From Clostridia bacterium (GTDB taxonomy: Bacteria; Bacillota; Clostridia; Peptostreptococcales; Anaerovoracaceae), in contig CABJAP010000002.1 in assembly GCA_902363595.1 (NCBI GenBank), forward strand, positions 296,379 to 360,378: a DNA stretch of 64,000 bases, given 5' to 3'. This document shows, piece after piece, positions 27,233 to 37,189 of this stretch. The notes under the pieces are model-generated. The model was not told the DNA's origin. It did not search any database and saw nothing but the letters and a program-made list of their open reading frames with translations. Positions within the stretch are counted from its first letter, which is position 1. Each line of letters starts with the position of its first letter. The position numbers were made by a program, and so were the translations under genes.

Positions 27233-28066
27233 ATGTCTACAAAAGAACAGGAGTATTATTCCATCGGAGAAGTGAGTAAAATCTGCAACATTTCAAAAAA
27301 AGCGCTGCGCTTTTATGATAAAATCGGCATCATCTCCCCGGATAAAATTTCTGAGGAAAACAATTACCGATTTTACAGCAAAGAGACGCTGCTTTCGGTG
27401 CCGGTTATTAAATATTTCAAACAAATGGGATTTAAGCTGGAAGAGATGCGGGACTTTCTGGAGGGAAGTTCCTATCAGGCCCATGAGAAGGGATTCCGCG
27501 CAAAAATCGACGAATTAAAGTTGATGGAGGAAGAAATCCATATCGCCTATACTTCCGTGCGGGACTGGTACGATCTGGTTTTGGAAGCGGAAAGCGTTAT
27601 CGAAAACGATGTTACAGAAGTCTCCATCAAATACCAGGATCCCATGACCACCTGCTACTTGGAGCAGGAGTTCAGCTATAATTATATGCAATCCGTCATC
27701 AATATTGAATGGACCAACTATTTGGAAGAAATTGACCGGGCCATAACCGGTCCAGTGATTCACTGGTTTCCCAATTACCGGGAAAAGATGGCCGAAGAGC
27801 GGACCAGGGTCCGCATCCTGCAGAAGATCATTACTGACTGCGGTGACAATCCCACCATGACTCTGGGAGGGCACATGGCGGCTTCCTGCTACCATATCGG
27901 TCCCCACGAGACAATAAACGATACATATGAGAAAATCTTTAAATGGGCCAATGCCCACGGGTACCAGTGCGCCGAGGATTCCATCGAGCGATATGTGACC
28001 GATTACTGGACCATTCGCAATGCGGAAGAATTCGTCACAGAAGTATTGATTAAAGTGACAAGATAG
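27233..28066 (+). CDS. MerR-family transcriptional regulator, probable BMC-locus activator
   Basis: The 277-residue protein has an N-terminal MerR winged helix (residues about 10-75, SIGEVSKICNISKKALRFYDKIGI), a coiled-coil linker (about 80-125) and a C-terminal effector domain of the GyrI-like type (about 130-275) that usually binds small ligands. MerR proteins activate promoters with overlong spacers. One such promoter (20-bp spacer with a palindrome) lies at 29221-29252 upstream of the main BMC operon. The ligand may be choline or trimethylamine, by inference only. Confidence 0.88.
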   Translation: MSTKEQEYYSIGEVSKICNISKKALRFYDKIGIISPDKISEENNYRFYSKETLLSVPVIKYFKQMGFKLEEMRDFLEGSSYQAHEKGFRAKIDELKLMEEEIHIAYTSVRDWYDLVLEAESVIENDVTEVSIKYQDPMTTCYLEQEFSYNYMQSVINIEWTNYLEEIDRAITGPVIHWFPNYREKMAEERTRVRILQKIITDCGDNPTMTLGGHMAASCYHIGPHETINDTYEKIFKWANAHGYQCAEDSIERYVTDYWTIRNAEEFVTEVLIKVTR

Positions 28067-28081
28067 GCAGAGGAGGAAAAA

Positions 28082-28465
28082 ATGGACATAAAAGATTTAC
28101 TGCCCCAGGACGCGGAGGGCAGACTGCGGATCATACAAGAACTGGTCCCAGGAAAACAGATTACGCTGGCCCATGTGATCGGAGGGCCCAGACCCATTGT
28201 ATATAAAAAATTAGGATTGAATCCGGAGGTGGATTTTGCCAATTCAGCCATCGGTATTCTCAACATGAGTCCGCCCGAGTCGGCGGTCATTGCCAGTGAT
28301 ATTTCCATCAAGGCCGGCGACGTTTATCTGGGATTTGTGGACCGGTTCAGCGGCACCCTGATTATTACCGGACGCCTGTCAGAGGTGGACACGGCCATCA
28401 ATGAAATCGTGACTTACTTTCGGGACGATCTGGGCTATGCGGTCTGCGACATTACCAGAAGGTAA
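28082..28465 (+). CDS. eutS: BMC shell protein, EutS/PduU type (copy 1)
   Basis: The 127-residue protein is a circularly permuted BMC-domain shell protein. It carries the family sequence IQELVPGKQITLAHVIGGP near the N-terminus and a core GDVYLGFVDRFSGTLIITG. EutS/PduU proteins form hexamers with a beta-barrel cap on one face. It follows the MerR gene by 15 bp and precedes an EutP-type GTPase. A second EutS-EutP pair occurs at 38165-38961. Confidence 0.92.
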   Translation: MDIKDLLPQDAEGRLRIIQELVPGKQITLAHVIGGPRPIVYKKLGLNPEVDFANSAIGILNMSPPESAVIASDISIKAGDVYLGFVDRFSGTLIITGRLSEVDTAINEIVTYFRDDLGYAVCDITRR

Positions 28466-28470
28466 TCCTT

Positions 28471-28980
28471 ATGCGAAAGATTATTTTTATCGGACGCAGT
28501 GAAGCGGGTAAAACGACCCTTACACAGGCTTTGAAGGGAGAAACCATCACCTATCAAAAGACCCAGTATGTCAACAATTACGACGTGATCATCGACACGC
28601 CGGGGGAATATGCGGAAACAAAGACGTTAGGCGGCGCTCTGGCCGTCTACTCTTACGAAGCGGATGTAGTGGGACTGCTGCTCAGTTCTATTGAGCCATT
28701 TTCTCTGTATCCGCCTAATGTATGCTCCATTTGCAACCGGGAGGTGGTGGGCATCGTCACTAAGATCGAACATCCTATGGGAAGTCCCAAGCAGGCCGCC
28801 CAGTGGCTGCGCCTGGCGGGATGTGAAAAAATTTTCTTTGTCAGTGCCTACACAGGAGAAGGAATCGCGGAGCTTTTGGAGTACTTGAAGGAAGAGGGCG
28901 ATGTCCTCCCCTGGGAAGAGGCCAAAGAGCAGGATGAACGTTTGTGGCAAAAAAAGGGTTCCCTTAAGGGGAATGTTTGA
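28471..28980 (+). CDS. eutP: EutP/PduV-type small GTPase (copy 1)
   Basis: The 169-residue protein has the P-loop GRSEAGKTT at residues 8-16, a DTPGEY switch and TKIEHP in place of NKxD. It ends in a basic tail. EutP/PduV proteins associate with microcompartment shells; PduV is linked to BMC positioning. A strong terminator follows, closing the operon that starts near 24712. Confidence 0.9.
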   Translation: MRKIIFIGRSEAGKTTLTQALKGETITYQKTQYVNNYDVIIDTPGEYAETKTLGGALAVYSYEADVVGLLLSSIEPFSLYPPNVCSICNREVVGIVTKIEHPMGSPKQAAQWLRLAGCEKIFFVSAYTGEGIAELLEYLKEEGDVLPWEEAKEQDERLWQKKGSLKGNV

Positions 28981-29022
28981 TTTGAAAAAAATAAAGCAAA
29001 AGTTGCGGGAGCATCAAAAACG

Positions 29023-29075
29023 AAAAAAGAACAGGGCTGCAGCGGAATCGGACCGCCGCAGCCCTGTTCTTTTTT
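29023..29075 (+). terminator. Terminator after the first EutS-EutP pair
   Basis: A long stem, AAAAAAGAACAGGGCTGC / GCAGCCCTGTTCTTTTTT, with a 17-nt loop. It ends transcription before the MerR-type promoter. Confidence 0.93.
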
Positions 29076-29220
29076 GGTCGGGAGCATTTATACGACGAAT
29101 TTTATTAGAAAATTCAGACGATTTTTAAAAGCAAATAATTGAGTCCAAAAAACACTTTTTTGCTTTCATTCCACAATAATCTTGAACTAAAATGCTCTAA
29201 TATAACAAAAAAATTTGCTA

Positions 29221-29252
29221 TTGACATTCCTCTATAGAGTATGGGATATACT
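29221..29252 (+). promoter_or_regulatory. MerR-type promoter of the main choline BMC operon
   Basis: A perfect TTGACA (29221-29226) and TATACT (29247-29252) are separated by 20 bp. The spacer contains the perfect 10-bp palindrome CTCTATAGAG (29230-29239). Overlong spacers with a central dyad are the hallmark of MerR-activated promoters, and a MerR gene lies 1.2 kb upstream. Confidence 0.75.
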
Positions 29253-29382
29253 TTGAGCTGAAAGAAAGGGGTAGGGGATGACCTGTTAAGAAGTTAACGA
29301 TTAGAGAGATTTTCGGATACGGTTTCGCAAAAGAAAGTTGCTGTTAGACAACCGGGTATGTGTCAGGAATAAAGGAGTAGGC

Positions 29383-30717
29383 ATGCTGCACAAAGAATTT
29401 TTCCGCTATGTAATACCATCCATGATCGCATTTGCGTTTTCAGGGGTATATTCGATCGTCGACGGATGGTTTATTGGAAATAATATCGGCGAGGCAGGTC
29501 TGGCCGCCATCAACATCGCGTATCCAATCACGGCCTTGATTCAGGCTACGGGTACGGGAATCGGAATGGGAGGAGCCATCCTTATTTCCATCAGCAGAGG
29601 CAAGCGGGAACCGGAGGCCCAGAGAGAATATCTGGGAATTACCATGGGTCTTTTGATCGGCGTTGGTATTGTGGAACTGATCGCCATGTATGCGTTTTAT
29701 CCTAATATCCTTCACTTTTTCGGAGCGTCGGGCGAGATCATGGACCTGGGCAGTGAATACATACGCTGGATTATATACGGAACGATGTTTCAGATTATTG
29801 GCACCGGACTGGTGCCGATCGTACGAAATTACAACGGAGCGGTGATTGCCATGATTTCCATGGTACTGGGATTTGCGGCCAATGTTCTTTTAGACTGGCT
29901 GTTCATCGCTATACTGGGTTACGGAATGTTTGGCGCAGCAGCTGCTACGGTATGCGGCCAGGGGCTGGCTATCGTTCCAAGCCTGGTATTCCTCCTCAAA
30001 GAAAAAAAGTTATTCGGCTATATGAAACGGGCTTCGGAACTGAAGAAACTCAAGGAAGTCCTGCTGGTAGGGGCATCGCCCTTTGGCCTGACCTTATCGC
30101 CCAATATTATTTTGATCATTATCAACAAGAATGCAATTATACATGGAGGAGCCGGAGCAGCGGCTTGTTATGCGGTCGTCTGCTATGTGGTATACATCGT
30201 ACAGATGCTGCTGCAGGGCGTGGGAGACGGATCCCAGCCGCTGATCAGCCAATACTACGGTGTAGGAGATGAGGCTGCGGTAAAAAAATTAAGGCGCATG
30301 GCCTACGTGATGGCAGAGATTCTGGCGGCAGTATTCATGAGTCTTTTGATCGTACTGCGCAGATCAATCGCCATTTTCTTCGGAATGGGAGCACAGGGAA
30401 TCGAGGATGTATCTGTGGCCCTGCCGATTTTCACCTTTGGCTTTCTCTTCATCGGCTTTTTAAGGGTGAGAACTTCCTGCTTCTATGCGGAAAACAAGAA
30501 CCTGAACGCATACATCCTCATATATGGAGAGTTGGTTTTAGTGGGAATTCTGGCCAGCGCCGTACTTCCGCAGATTTTTGGGATCACCGGAGTCTGGTTC
30601 TCGGTTCCGGTTACACAGGCAATCCTGGCAGTTTTGGGGTTGATTATGAGCAGAAAGACCAGAGGTAAGAAAGAAAGAAATACTACAATGGACAATGCGG
30701 CGGAATGCTGCGATTGA
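29383..30717 (+). CDS. MATE-family efflux transporter
   Basis: The 444-residue membrane protein has about twelve helices in two homologous halves, with MATE motifs such as YSIVDGWFIGNNIGEAGLAA near the start. MATE pumps export cationic compounds using Na+ or H+ gradients. Placed first behind the MerR-type promoter of a choline-cleaving locus, it may handle quaternary or tertiary amines such as trimethylamine (inference). The ATG at 29383 follows aaaggag; an earlier in-frame ATG has no ribosome site. Confidence 0.9.
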   Translation: MLHKEFFRYVIPSMIAFAFSGVYSIVDGWFIGNNIGEAGLAAINIAYPITALIQATGTGIGMGGAILISISRGKREPEAQREYLGITMGLLIGVGIVELIAMYAFYPNILHFFGASGEIMDLGSEYIRWIIYGTMFQIIGTGLVPIVRNYNGAVIAMISMVLGFAANVLLDWLFIAILGYGMFGAAAATVCGQGLAIVPSLVFLLKEKKLFGYMKRASELKKLKEVLLVGASPFGLTLSPNIILIIINKNAIIHGGAGAAACYAVVCYVVYIVQMLLQGVGDGSQPLISQYYGVGDEAAVKKLRRMAYVMAEILAAVFMSLLIVLRRSIAIFFGMGAQGIEDVSVALPIFTFGFLFIGFLRVRTSCFYAENKNLNAYILIYGELVLVGILASAVLPQIFGITGVWFSVPVTQAILAVLGLIMSRKTRGKKERNTTMDNAAECCD

Positions 30718-30794
30718 CGATTCCTATAAATACAGGCAGTTATTCAATTTGAATATAAAGCAGCAATTATCTTAAAGTATGAGAGGAGAAACTT

Positions 30795-31886
30795 ATGAGT
30801 GAGAGAGCTATGAGTGCACCAGCAGGTGCTCTGGAAGCAAAACGACAAATGGAAAAGTCATTCAGAATCAAAGGTATCTTTATCGCGCTGATGTCCGGTT
30901 TCCTGTACGGAGGCTACACCGCCTTCATGACACAGGGTATGGCCACAGGCGTGTGGGCGGATTGGTACGGCCCAGCCAGCACGCTGTCCGCGTTTGCGCT
31001 GGTCTACACCCTCAGTTCCGCAGGCGCAGCTGTTAACGACATCTGCTCCGCCGTATGGTCCATCATCTATGCGGCTATCATCGGCAGACTGGGAGATTTC
31101 GGAAGATCCCTGCGTTCCAAGCCTGGTAAGATTCTGATCGTGGCAGCGATCATCGGCGGACCGCTGGCATCCACGGCTTACGTAGTAGGCCTGCAGATGG
31201 CTGGTTCCATCATCATCCCCATCGCGGCACTGAACGCGGCAATCGGAGCCATCATCGGCAGAATTATTTACAAACAAGCCCTATCCGGCGGCATGATCTG
31301 CGGTATCGTAGTCTGCTTCGGCGCTGCCGTTCTTATCGGAAGCACAGGATTTGAAGGCGGCGTTGGATTCAGCGCAACAACGATCATCGGTATCATCGCT
31401 GGTTTCTGCGCGGCACTGGGCTGGGGGATCGAAGGCGCTGTCGGCGGATACGCATGCAGCATGGTTGACTACGAAGTAGCGATCGTTATTCGTCAGTGCA
31501 CATCCGGTCTGATCAACGGGGTAATCCTCGTCAGCTTCCTTTCCCTGATCGGCGGAGACGGAATCGGTTCCGGACTTGCTCTTGTGGGCCAGGCGCTGGT
31601 AGATGCTCCATCCATCTGGATGTTTGTAATCGGCGGTGTATTTGCATCCTTCTCTTTCAAGTTCTGGTACAAAGGCGCTTCCATGTGCGGCGCAGCGCTG
31701 GGCATGGGCTGCAACGGTACATATGCATTCTGGGGACCATTCTGGTGCTTCATCGTATGCGGATTGATCTTTGGTACCGAAGGCTACGCGATCCCATGGC
31801 AGGGATGGGTTGGAGCCATCGTAATGGTAATCGGTATTGTTATCCTGGCTATTTCACAGGATAGAGCATCAAGGAAGGAGGCATAA
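30795..31886 (+). CDS. Ten-helix DMT/EamA-like transporter, candidate choline permease
   Basis: The 363-residue protein has about ten predicted membrane helices in two halves and is very rich in Gly and Ala. It fits the drug/metabolite transporter superfamily. No ethanolamine (EutH) or BCCT choline permease is in the window, so this is the best candidate for choline uptake, or for product exchange. It is followed after 5 bp by a small conserved-looking gene. Gene choice is firm; substrate is inferred. Confidence 0.75.
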   Translation: MSERAMSAPAGALEAKRQMEKSFRIKGIFIALMSGFLYGGYTAFMTQGMATGVWADWYGPASTLSAFALVYTLSSAGAAVNDICSAVWSIIYAAIIGRLGDFGRSLRSKPGKILIVAAIIGGPLASTAYVVGLQMAGSIIIPIAALNAAIGAIIGRIIYKQALSGGMICGIVVCFGAAVLIGSTGFEGGVGFSATTIIGIIAGFCAALGWGIEGAVGGYACSMVDYEVAIVIRQCTSGLINGVILVSFLSLIGGDGIGSGLALVGQALVDAPSIWMFVIGGVFASFSFKFWYKGASMCGAALGMGCNGTYAFWGPFWCFIVCGLIFGTEGYAIPWQGWVGAIVMVIGIVILAISQDRASRKEA

Positions 31887-31891
31887 ACAGT

Positions 31892-32158
31892 ATGAAACCT
31901 TTGAACTTTGCAATATTAAAATATTTTGCGTCAGGCGTTGAAGCCTGCAGAGCAGATGTTCAGGAAGCGCTGAAGGCTGATTACAGCGGATTCCGGGCGT
32001 TCAAGGACAAACAAATGGATGAAGCGCTGATGACAGCTGCATCCAACGGCCTGATTGAAGAAAGCAGGGTCGACCTGGATGAAAAGGGTAACCTGGTTAT
32101 TTATTATCGTGCCCCTCAGGACGGCATCGATGCAATAAACAGTTATATCAAAGACTAA
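31892..32158 (+). CDS. Small protein, possible winged-helix, unknown function
   Basis: This 88-residue soluble protein is acidic and helical. Its N-terminal LNFAILKYFASG resembles the first helix of small winged-helix proteins, and the C-terminal half has the strand-like NLVIYYRAP. Its position, 5 bp after the ten-helix transporter, suggests coupling to it. I recognise no family. Confidence 0.7.
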   Translation: MKPLNFAILKYFASGVEACRADVQEALKADYSGFRAFKDKQMDEALMTAASNGLIEESRVDLDEKGNLVIYYRAPQDGIDAINSYIKD

Positions 32159-32176
32159 TTACATCACTAAATAAGC

Positions 32177-32202
32177 TGCGGGGCGGCCAAGGCTTCCCCG
32201 CA
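32177..32202 (+). promoter_or_regulatory. Intercistronic hairpin before the tandem BMC gene
   Basis: Stem TGCGGGG / CCCCGCA with a 12-nt loop and no T-run, in a 73-bp gap. It may stabilise or process the mRNA so that shell genes are expressed differently from the transporter genes. Confidence 0.55.
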
Positions 32203-32231
32203 ATATTACATGAAGAAGGGAGATTCTTGTT

Positions 32232-32870
32232 ATGGCAAGATATTATGCAGAACAGGCGCTTGGCATGCTGGAGACAGTGGGAATGGTTCCTGCTCTGGAA
32301 GCATGCGACAAGATGCTGAAGGCTGCCGAGGTTGAACTGCTTTCCTATGAAAACGTAGGTTCCACCCTGGTAACCATGTTCATCAAAGGAGACGTGGCAG
32401 CTGTCAAATCTTCAATCAAGGCAGGCGCTCAGGCAGCAGAGGCCATCGGCAAACTGACTGCTACCGATGTGATTCCCCGTCCGATCAAACCCATCGGCGA
32501 TGTGGTATCCATTTATGACATTGACACCCAGTGCGACGAAAAATTATTAGAACCGGGGGCTATTAAGACAGAAGCGTTGGGAATGATTGAAACCTTTGGA
32601 ATCGTCTATTGTATCGAAGCGGCTGATGCTATGTGCAAGGCTGCGGACGTAGAGTTGGTAGGATTTGAAAATACCGCTTCCGGATATATCTCAGCGCTGG
32701 TAGAAGGTGACGTTGGAGCCTGCAAAACAGCAGTAGAAGCAGGAATTAAAGCAGTCGAAGAACTGGGAACCGAAGTTTACAGCTCGATTGTTATTGCAAG
32801 ACCCCACGAGGATCTGAAAAAAATTACCAGCCAGTATGATATGGAAAAACTACTTCCTTATACTGAATAA
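32232..32870 (+). CDS. Tandem BMC-domain shell protein
   Basis: The 212-residue protein contains two canonical BMC domains in a row: residues about 7-95 (ALGMLETVGMVPALEACDKMLKAA in part) and about 114-205 (ALGMIETFGIVYCIEAADAM). Two fused domains normally assemble as trimers that form pseudohexameric tiles. It is distinct from the PduT-like protein at 42399, which carries a cluster-binding Cys. It precedes the aldehyde dehydrogenase homologue and cutC. Confidence 0.9.
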   Translation: MARYYAEQALGMLETVGMVPALEACDKMLKAAEVELLSYENVGSTLVTMFIKGDVAAVKSSIKAGAQAAEAIGKLTATDVIPRPIKPIGDVVSIYDIDTQCDEKLLEPGAIKTEALGMIETFGIVYCIEAADAMCKAADVELVGFENTASGYISALVEGDVGACKTAVEAGIKAVEELGTEVYSSIVIARPHEDLKKITSQYDMEKLLPYTE

Positions 32871-32905
32871 TAAATCGTTTCGAAAACGAGGAAAGAAAAG
32901 GAGAG

Positions 32906-34402
32906 ATGCAAATGAATATAATTGATTACGATTTGCTCTCCATCCAAGAAGCTCGTATCCTGGCGGAGAACGCACATGAAGCACAGCAGACGCTGGCGAC
33001 CTTTCCCCAGGAAAAGCTGGACGAGATCACGGAGCGCATGGCGGAAGAAATCGCCAAGCATGCCAAAGAGCTGGCCGTGATGTCCAGTGAAGAGACCGAT
33101 TATGGAATATGGCAGGATAAATACATAAAAAATCGGTTTGCCTGTGAGTATCTGCCGACAAAGCTGCGGGGCATGCGGTGTGTGGGCATTATCAAGAAAG
33201 ACGAAGAAAAACAGATGATGGACGTGGGCGTTCCAGTAGGAGTGATCGCATCCCTAGTTCCGGCCACCAGCCCGGTATCGACGACAATCTATACGGCGCT
33301 GGTTGCAATCAAAGCTGGAAATGCCGTGATTTTTTCACCCCATCCCAGGGCGAAAGAAACCATCGGCAAGACGCTGGACATTCTGATCCAGGCCGCCGAA
33401 GGGTACGGCCTTCCGGAAGGAGCGCTGACCTATCTGCATACGGTTACACCGGCGGGAACCATAGAGCTGATGAATCACAGATGCACATCGCTGGTCATGG
33501 ATACGGGAGTACCGGGTATGCTGGATGCGGCTTACCAATCGGGAAAGCCGGTGATCTATGGAGGCACGGGCAACGGTCCTGCCTTTATCGAACGGACCGC
33601 CGACATCCGCCAGGCTGTTTCTGATATCATCGCCAGCAAGACCTTTGATAACGGCGTGGTATCCGCTGCCGAACAATCAATCGTGGTTGACAGCTGTATT
33701 GCCGGAGAAGTCAGACATGAGCTGGTTGCAGGAGGCGCTTATTTCATGACCGATGAGGAGGCGGACCTGCTGGGACGGATGTTCTACTATCCCGACGGCA
33801 GTTCCAATCCGGAGCTGGTGGGTAAAACCGCGGCCGAGCTGGCAAAGCGGGCAGGGTTTGCGGTGCCAAATGGCACCAGGGTGCTGATTTCCCAGCAGAA
33901 ATACGTATCGGAAAACAACCCTTACTCCAGAGAAAAGCTTTGCCCGGTACTGGCCTACTACATTGAAGACGACTGGATGCATGCCTGTGAGAAATGTATT
34001 GAATTACTCCTGTCAGAGCGTCACGGACATACGCTGGTCATCCACTCCAAGGATCCGGAAGTAATCCGCCAGTTCGCCCTCAAAAAACCAGTGGGCAGAA
34101 TGCTGGTGAATACGCCGGCAGTCTTCGGAAGCATGGGAGCGACCACCAATCTGTTCCCGGCTATGACCCTGGGAAGCGGATCGGCCGGCAAGGGAATCAC
34201 CTCCGATAACGTTTCACCGATGAATTTGATTTATATCAGAAAAGTCGGATATGGAGTAAGGCAGATCGAAGAGATCGGCCTGGGAATTCCCCAGGGCAGC
34301 CCAGCCAAGGCGCAAAGCGCTGAAAACACAGGCACAAATAACGATGAAAGCTTGCAGGTGCTGCAGAAAATCCTGGAGGAGGCTCTGAAGAATCTGGGAT
34401 AA
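32906..34402 (+). CDS. Aldehyde dehydrogenase homologue (EutE/PduP family) with Ser in place of catalytic Cys
   Basis: The 498-residue protein aligns throughout with CoA-acylating aldehyde dehydrogenases of BMCs. In active members the nucleophile lies in IC(A)SEQS; here residues 251-259 read VVSAAEQSI, giving Ser253. The other family member in this window (44337) has Cys251 at the aligned position. After a Gln/Ala-rich linker the C-terminus ends in an amphipathic helix (residues about 480-497, SLQVLQKILEEALKNL) that looks like an encapsulation peptide. It is therefore probably inside the shell but not a normal acetaldehyde dehydrogenase; it may be structural, regulatory or use another chemistry. 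Confidence 0.85.
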   Translation: MQMNIIDYDLLSIQEARILAENAHEAQQTLATFPQEKLDEITERMAEEIAKHAKELAVMSSEETDYGIWQDKYIKNRFACEYLPTKLRGMRCVGIIKKDEEKQMMDVGVPVGVIASLVPATSPVSTTIYTALVAIKAGNAVIFSPHPRAKETIGKTLDILIQAAEGYGLPEGALTYLHTVTPAGTIELMNHRCTSLVMDTGVPGMLDAAYQSGKPVIYGGTGNGPAFIERTADIRQAVSDIIASKTFDNGVVSAAEQSIVVDSCIAGEVRHELVAGGAYFMTDEEADLLGRMFYYPDGSSNPELVGKTAAELAKRAGFAVPNGTRVLISQQKYVSENNPYSREKLCPVLAYYIEDDWMHACEKCIELLLSERHGHTLVIHSKDPEVIRQFALKKPVGRMLVNTPAVFGSMGATTNLFPAMTLGSGSAGKGITSDNVSPMNLIYIRKVGYGVRQIEEIGLGIPQGSPAKAQSAENTGTNNDESLQVLQKILEEALKNLG

Positions 34403-34471
34403 AGCAGCAGATGCTTTGTGATAGAAATGGTTATTTTTTAGAGTATTGAAGAAAGAAGAGAGGTAAGAGTT

Positions 34472-37081
34472 TTGGATATTCGTGAATTTTCAAATAAGCT
34501 TGCACAAGCTACACAAAACATGTCCGATGAAGAACGCGCATCTCTGATGAAGATGTTTGAAGCCGTATCGGGCGATATTTCAAATATGACACCGGCTCAG
34601 GTTCCTCCGCAGGCGACAGGCGCAGCGAAAGCGACCGGCGATCACCCGGCTTATTATTCGTCTACAGCGGCGCCAACCACTGAGGTGGATGAAGACGGAG
34701 TACCGGTAGGTCCGACCGAACGTCTGGTAAAACTAAAGGCAAACTTCTTGGAACAGGTTCCGTCCATCACTACACATAGAGCTCGGGCCGTTACCAAAAT
34801 CACCAAGGAAAACCCGGGAATGCCGAAAATCCTGCTGAGAGCAAAATGCTTCCGCTATTGCTGTGAAACGGCCCCCCTGGTTATTCAGGATAATGAGCTG
34901 ATTGTCGGTGCACCCAACGGAGCACCTCGTGCAGGAGCCTTTTCCCCTGACATCGCATGGAGATGGATGGTAGATGAAATCGATACCATCGGAAACCGTC
35001 CCCAGGACCCGTTTTACATTTCCGAAGAAGACAAGAAGTATATGAGGGAAGAACTGTTTCCGTTCTGGGAAGGAAAATCTGTCGATGAATATTGTGAGAG
35101 TCAGTACCGCGAAGCCGGCGTATGGGAACTGTCAGGAGAATCCTTTGTTTCCGACTGTTCATATCACGCAGTAAACGGCGGCGGCGACTCCAATCCTGGA
35201 TACGATGTTATTCTGATGAAGAAAGGTATGCTGGATATCCAGCAGGAAGCAAGGGATCACCTGGCTCAGCTGGACTACGAGAACCCGGATGACCTGGATA
35301 AAATCTATTTCTATAAATCCGTTATCGAAACAACAGAGGGTGTTATGGCCTACGCCAGACGTATGTCACAGTATGCAGCGGAATTATCTGCAAAAGAAAC
35401 CAATCCGACCAGAAAATGCGAACTGCAGAAAATTTCAGAAATCAACGCCAAAGTTCCGGCTCATAAACCGGAAACCTTCTGGGAAGCGATTCAGGCCGTA
35501 TGGACGATCGAATCCCTGCTGCCGGTTGAAGAAAACCAGACCGGTATGTCTATCGGACGTGTGGACCAGTACATGTATCCATACTACAAGGCTGATATCG
35601 ATTCCGGCAGGATGACCAATTACGAAGCGTTTGATCTGGCAGGCTGTATGCTGGTCAAGATGTCGGAGATGATGTGGATCACCAGCGAAGGCGGTTCCAA
35701 GTTCTTCGCAGGCTACCAGCCTTTCGTAAACATGTGCGTGGGCGGTATCACAAGAGACGGCCGGGACGCAACCAACGAACTGACCTACTTATTGATGGAT
35801 GCCGTAAGACACGTAAAGATTTATCAGCCTTCGCTGGCTTGCCGTATTCATAACAAGTCACCGCAGAAATATCTAAAGAAAATCGTAGACGTTATTCGTT
35901 CCGGAATGGGATTCCCAGCCTGTCACTTCGACGATACTCATATCAAGATGATGCTGGCCAAGGGCGTTTCCATTGAGGATGCCAGAGACTACTGCCTTAT
36001 GGGATGCGTTGAACCGCAGAAAGCAGGCAGACTCTATCAGTGGACGTCAACCTCCTATACTCAGTGGCCGATCTGTATTGAACTGGTGCTGAACCACGGT
36101 GTTCCGCTCTGGTATGGCAAACAAGTTACACCGGATCTGGGAGACCTGGATCAGTTCAAGACATATGAACAATTCGATGCCGCAGTAAAGGAACAGATCA
36201 AGTACATAACAAAGTGGACCAGTGTGGCTACGGTTATTTCTCAGCGCGTCCACAGAGATCTGGCTCCAAAACCGCTTATGTCCATCATGTATGAAGGATG
36301 TATGGAAAAAGGTAAGGACGTTTCCTCGGGCGGTGCGATGTATAACTTCGGACCTGGCGTAATCTGGTCGGGACTGGCAACCTATACGGACGCCATGGCA
36401 GCGATTAAAAAGCTGGTATTCGATGATAAGAAATATACCCTGCAGCAGCTTAACGAAGTCCTGAAAGCGGACTTTGTAGGATATGACCAGGCCAAGGCAG
36501 ACTGCCTGGCAGCGCCGAAATACGGCAATGACGACGATTATGCCGACCTGATCGCAGCTGATCTGATCAATTTCACAGAAATGGAGCACAGAAAGTACAA
36601 GACGCTCTACTCGACTCTGAGCCACGGAACTTTGTCCATTTCCAACAACACTCCGTTTGGTCAGCTGACCGGCGCATCGGCAGGCGGAAGAGCCGCATGG
36701 TCACCGCTTTCCGACGGAATCAGCCCGACACAAGGTGCGGACTTTAAGGGCCCGACGGCCATCATCAAGTCGGTTTCCAAGATGGCCAACGATAACATGA
36801 ACATCGGTCTTGTGCACAACTTCAAGCTGATGGCAGGGCTACTGGACACCCAGGAAGGGGAAAACGCCATTATCACCCTGCTGCGTACGGCATGCGCTTT
36901 TGGCAACGGCGAAATGCAGTTCAACTACATGGACAACAATACGCTGATCGATGCGCAGAAACATCCTGAGAACTATAAGGACCTGGTTGTCCGTGTAGCC
37001 GGATACAGCGCCTTCTTCACAGAGCTGTGCAAGGATGTACAGGATGAAATCATCAGCAGAACCATGCTGACAGAGCTCTAA
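34472..37081 (+). CDS. cutC: Choline trimethylamine-lyase (glycyl radical enzyme)
   Basis: CutC cleaves choline to trimethylamine and acetaldehyde. The 869-residue protein has the thiyl-radical motif GCVEP (Cys512, Glu514) and a C-terminal glycyl radical loop RVAGYSAFF with Gly844. The sequences [16 protein letters not shown] and [11 protein letters not shown] match choline lyase rather than glycerol or propanediol dehydratase. Residues about 1-45 form an amphipathic helix plus a Pro/Ala linker before the catalytic domain at about 80, consistent with an N-terminal targeting peptide. The length fits the shorter (type I) CutC. The TTG at 34472 follows gagaggtaag. Confidence 0.95.
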   Translation: MDIREFSNKLAQATQNMSDEERASLMKMFEAVSGDISNMTPAQVPPQATGAAKATGDHPAYYSSTAAPTTEVDEDGVPVGPTERLVKLKANFLEQVPSITTHRARAVTKITKENPGMPKILLRAKCFRYCCETAPLVIQDNELIVGAPNGAPRAGAFSPDIAWRWMVDEIDTIGNRPQDPFYISEEDKKYMREELFPFWEGKSVDEYCESQYREAGVWELSGESFVSDCSYHAVNGGGDSNPGYDVILMKKGMLDIQQEARDHLAQLDYENPDDLDKIYFYKSVIETTEGVMAYARRMSQYAAELSAKETNPTRKCELQKISEINAKVPAHKPETFWEAIQAVWTIESLLPVEENQTGMSIGRVDQYMYPYYKADIDSGRMTNYEAFDLAGCMLVKMSEMMWITSEGGSKFFAGYQPFVNMCVGGITRDGRDATNELTYLLMDAVRHVKIYQPSLACRIHNKSPQKYLKKIVDVIRSGMGFPACHFDDTHIKMMLAKGVSIEDARDYCLMGCVEPQKAGRLYQWTSTSYTQWPICIELVLNHGVPLWYGKQVTPDLGDLDQFKTYEQFDAAVKEQIKYITKWTSVATVISQRVHRDLAPKPLMSIMYEGCMEKGKDVSSGGAMYNFGPGVIWSGLATYTDAMAAIKKLVFDDKKYTLQQLNEVLKADFVGYDQAKADCLAAPKYGNDDDYADLIAADLINFTEMEHRKYKTLYSTLSHGTLSISNNTPFGQLTGASAGGRAAWSPLSDGISPTQGADFKGPTAIIKSVSKMANDNMNIGLVHNFKLMAGLLDTQEGENAIITLLRTACAFGNGEMQFNYMDNNTLIDAQKHPENYKDLVVRVAGYSAFFTELCKDVQDEIISRTMLTEL

Positions 37082-37115
37082 AACAAGAAACCAAGTTGGC
37101 TTTAAACCCATATAA

Positions 37116-37151
37116 CGCTGCCTGAGAAAGCAAATTAATTTTCAGGCAGCG
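37116..37151 (+). promoter_or_regulatory. Stem-loop between cutC and cutD
   Basis: A perfect 10-bp stem, CGCTGCCTGA / TCAGGCAGCG, with a 16-nt AT-rich loop and no T-run. It likely protects the cutC transcript end or partly attenuates, which would lower activase relative to lyase. Confidence 0.6.
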
Positions 37152-37189
37152 GCAAACAAACCGCAAGAAGCCGAAAGCAGGAGACAGAG

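Noticed and set aside
28973..29128. Small ORF starting MFDLKKIKQKLREHQ after the first eutP gene, with a possible ribosome site
   Set aside because: It runs straight through the strong terminator at 29023-29075; its second half is encoded by the stem.
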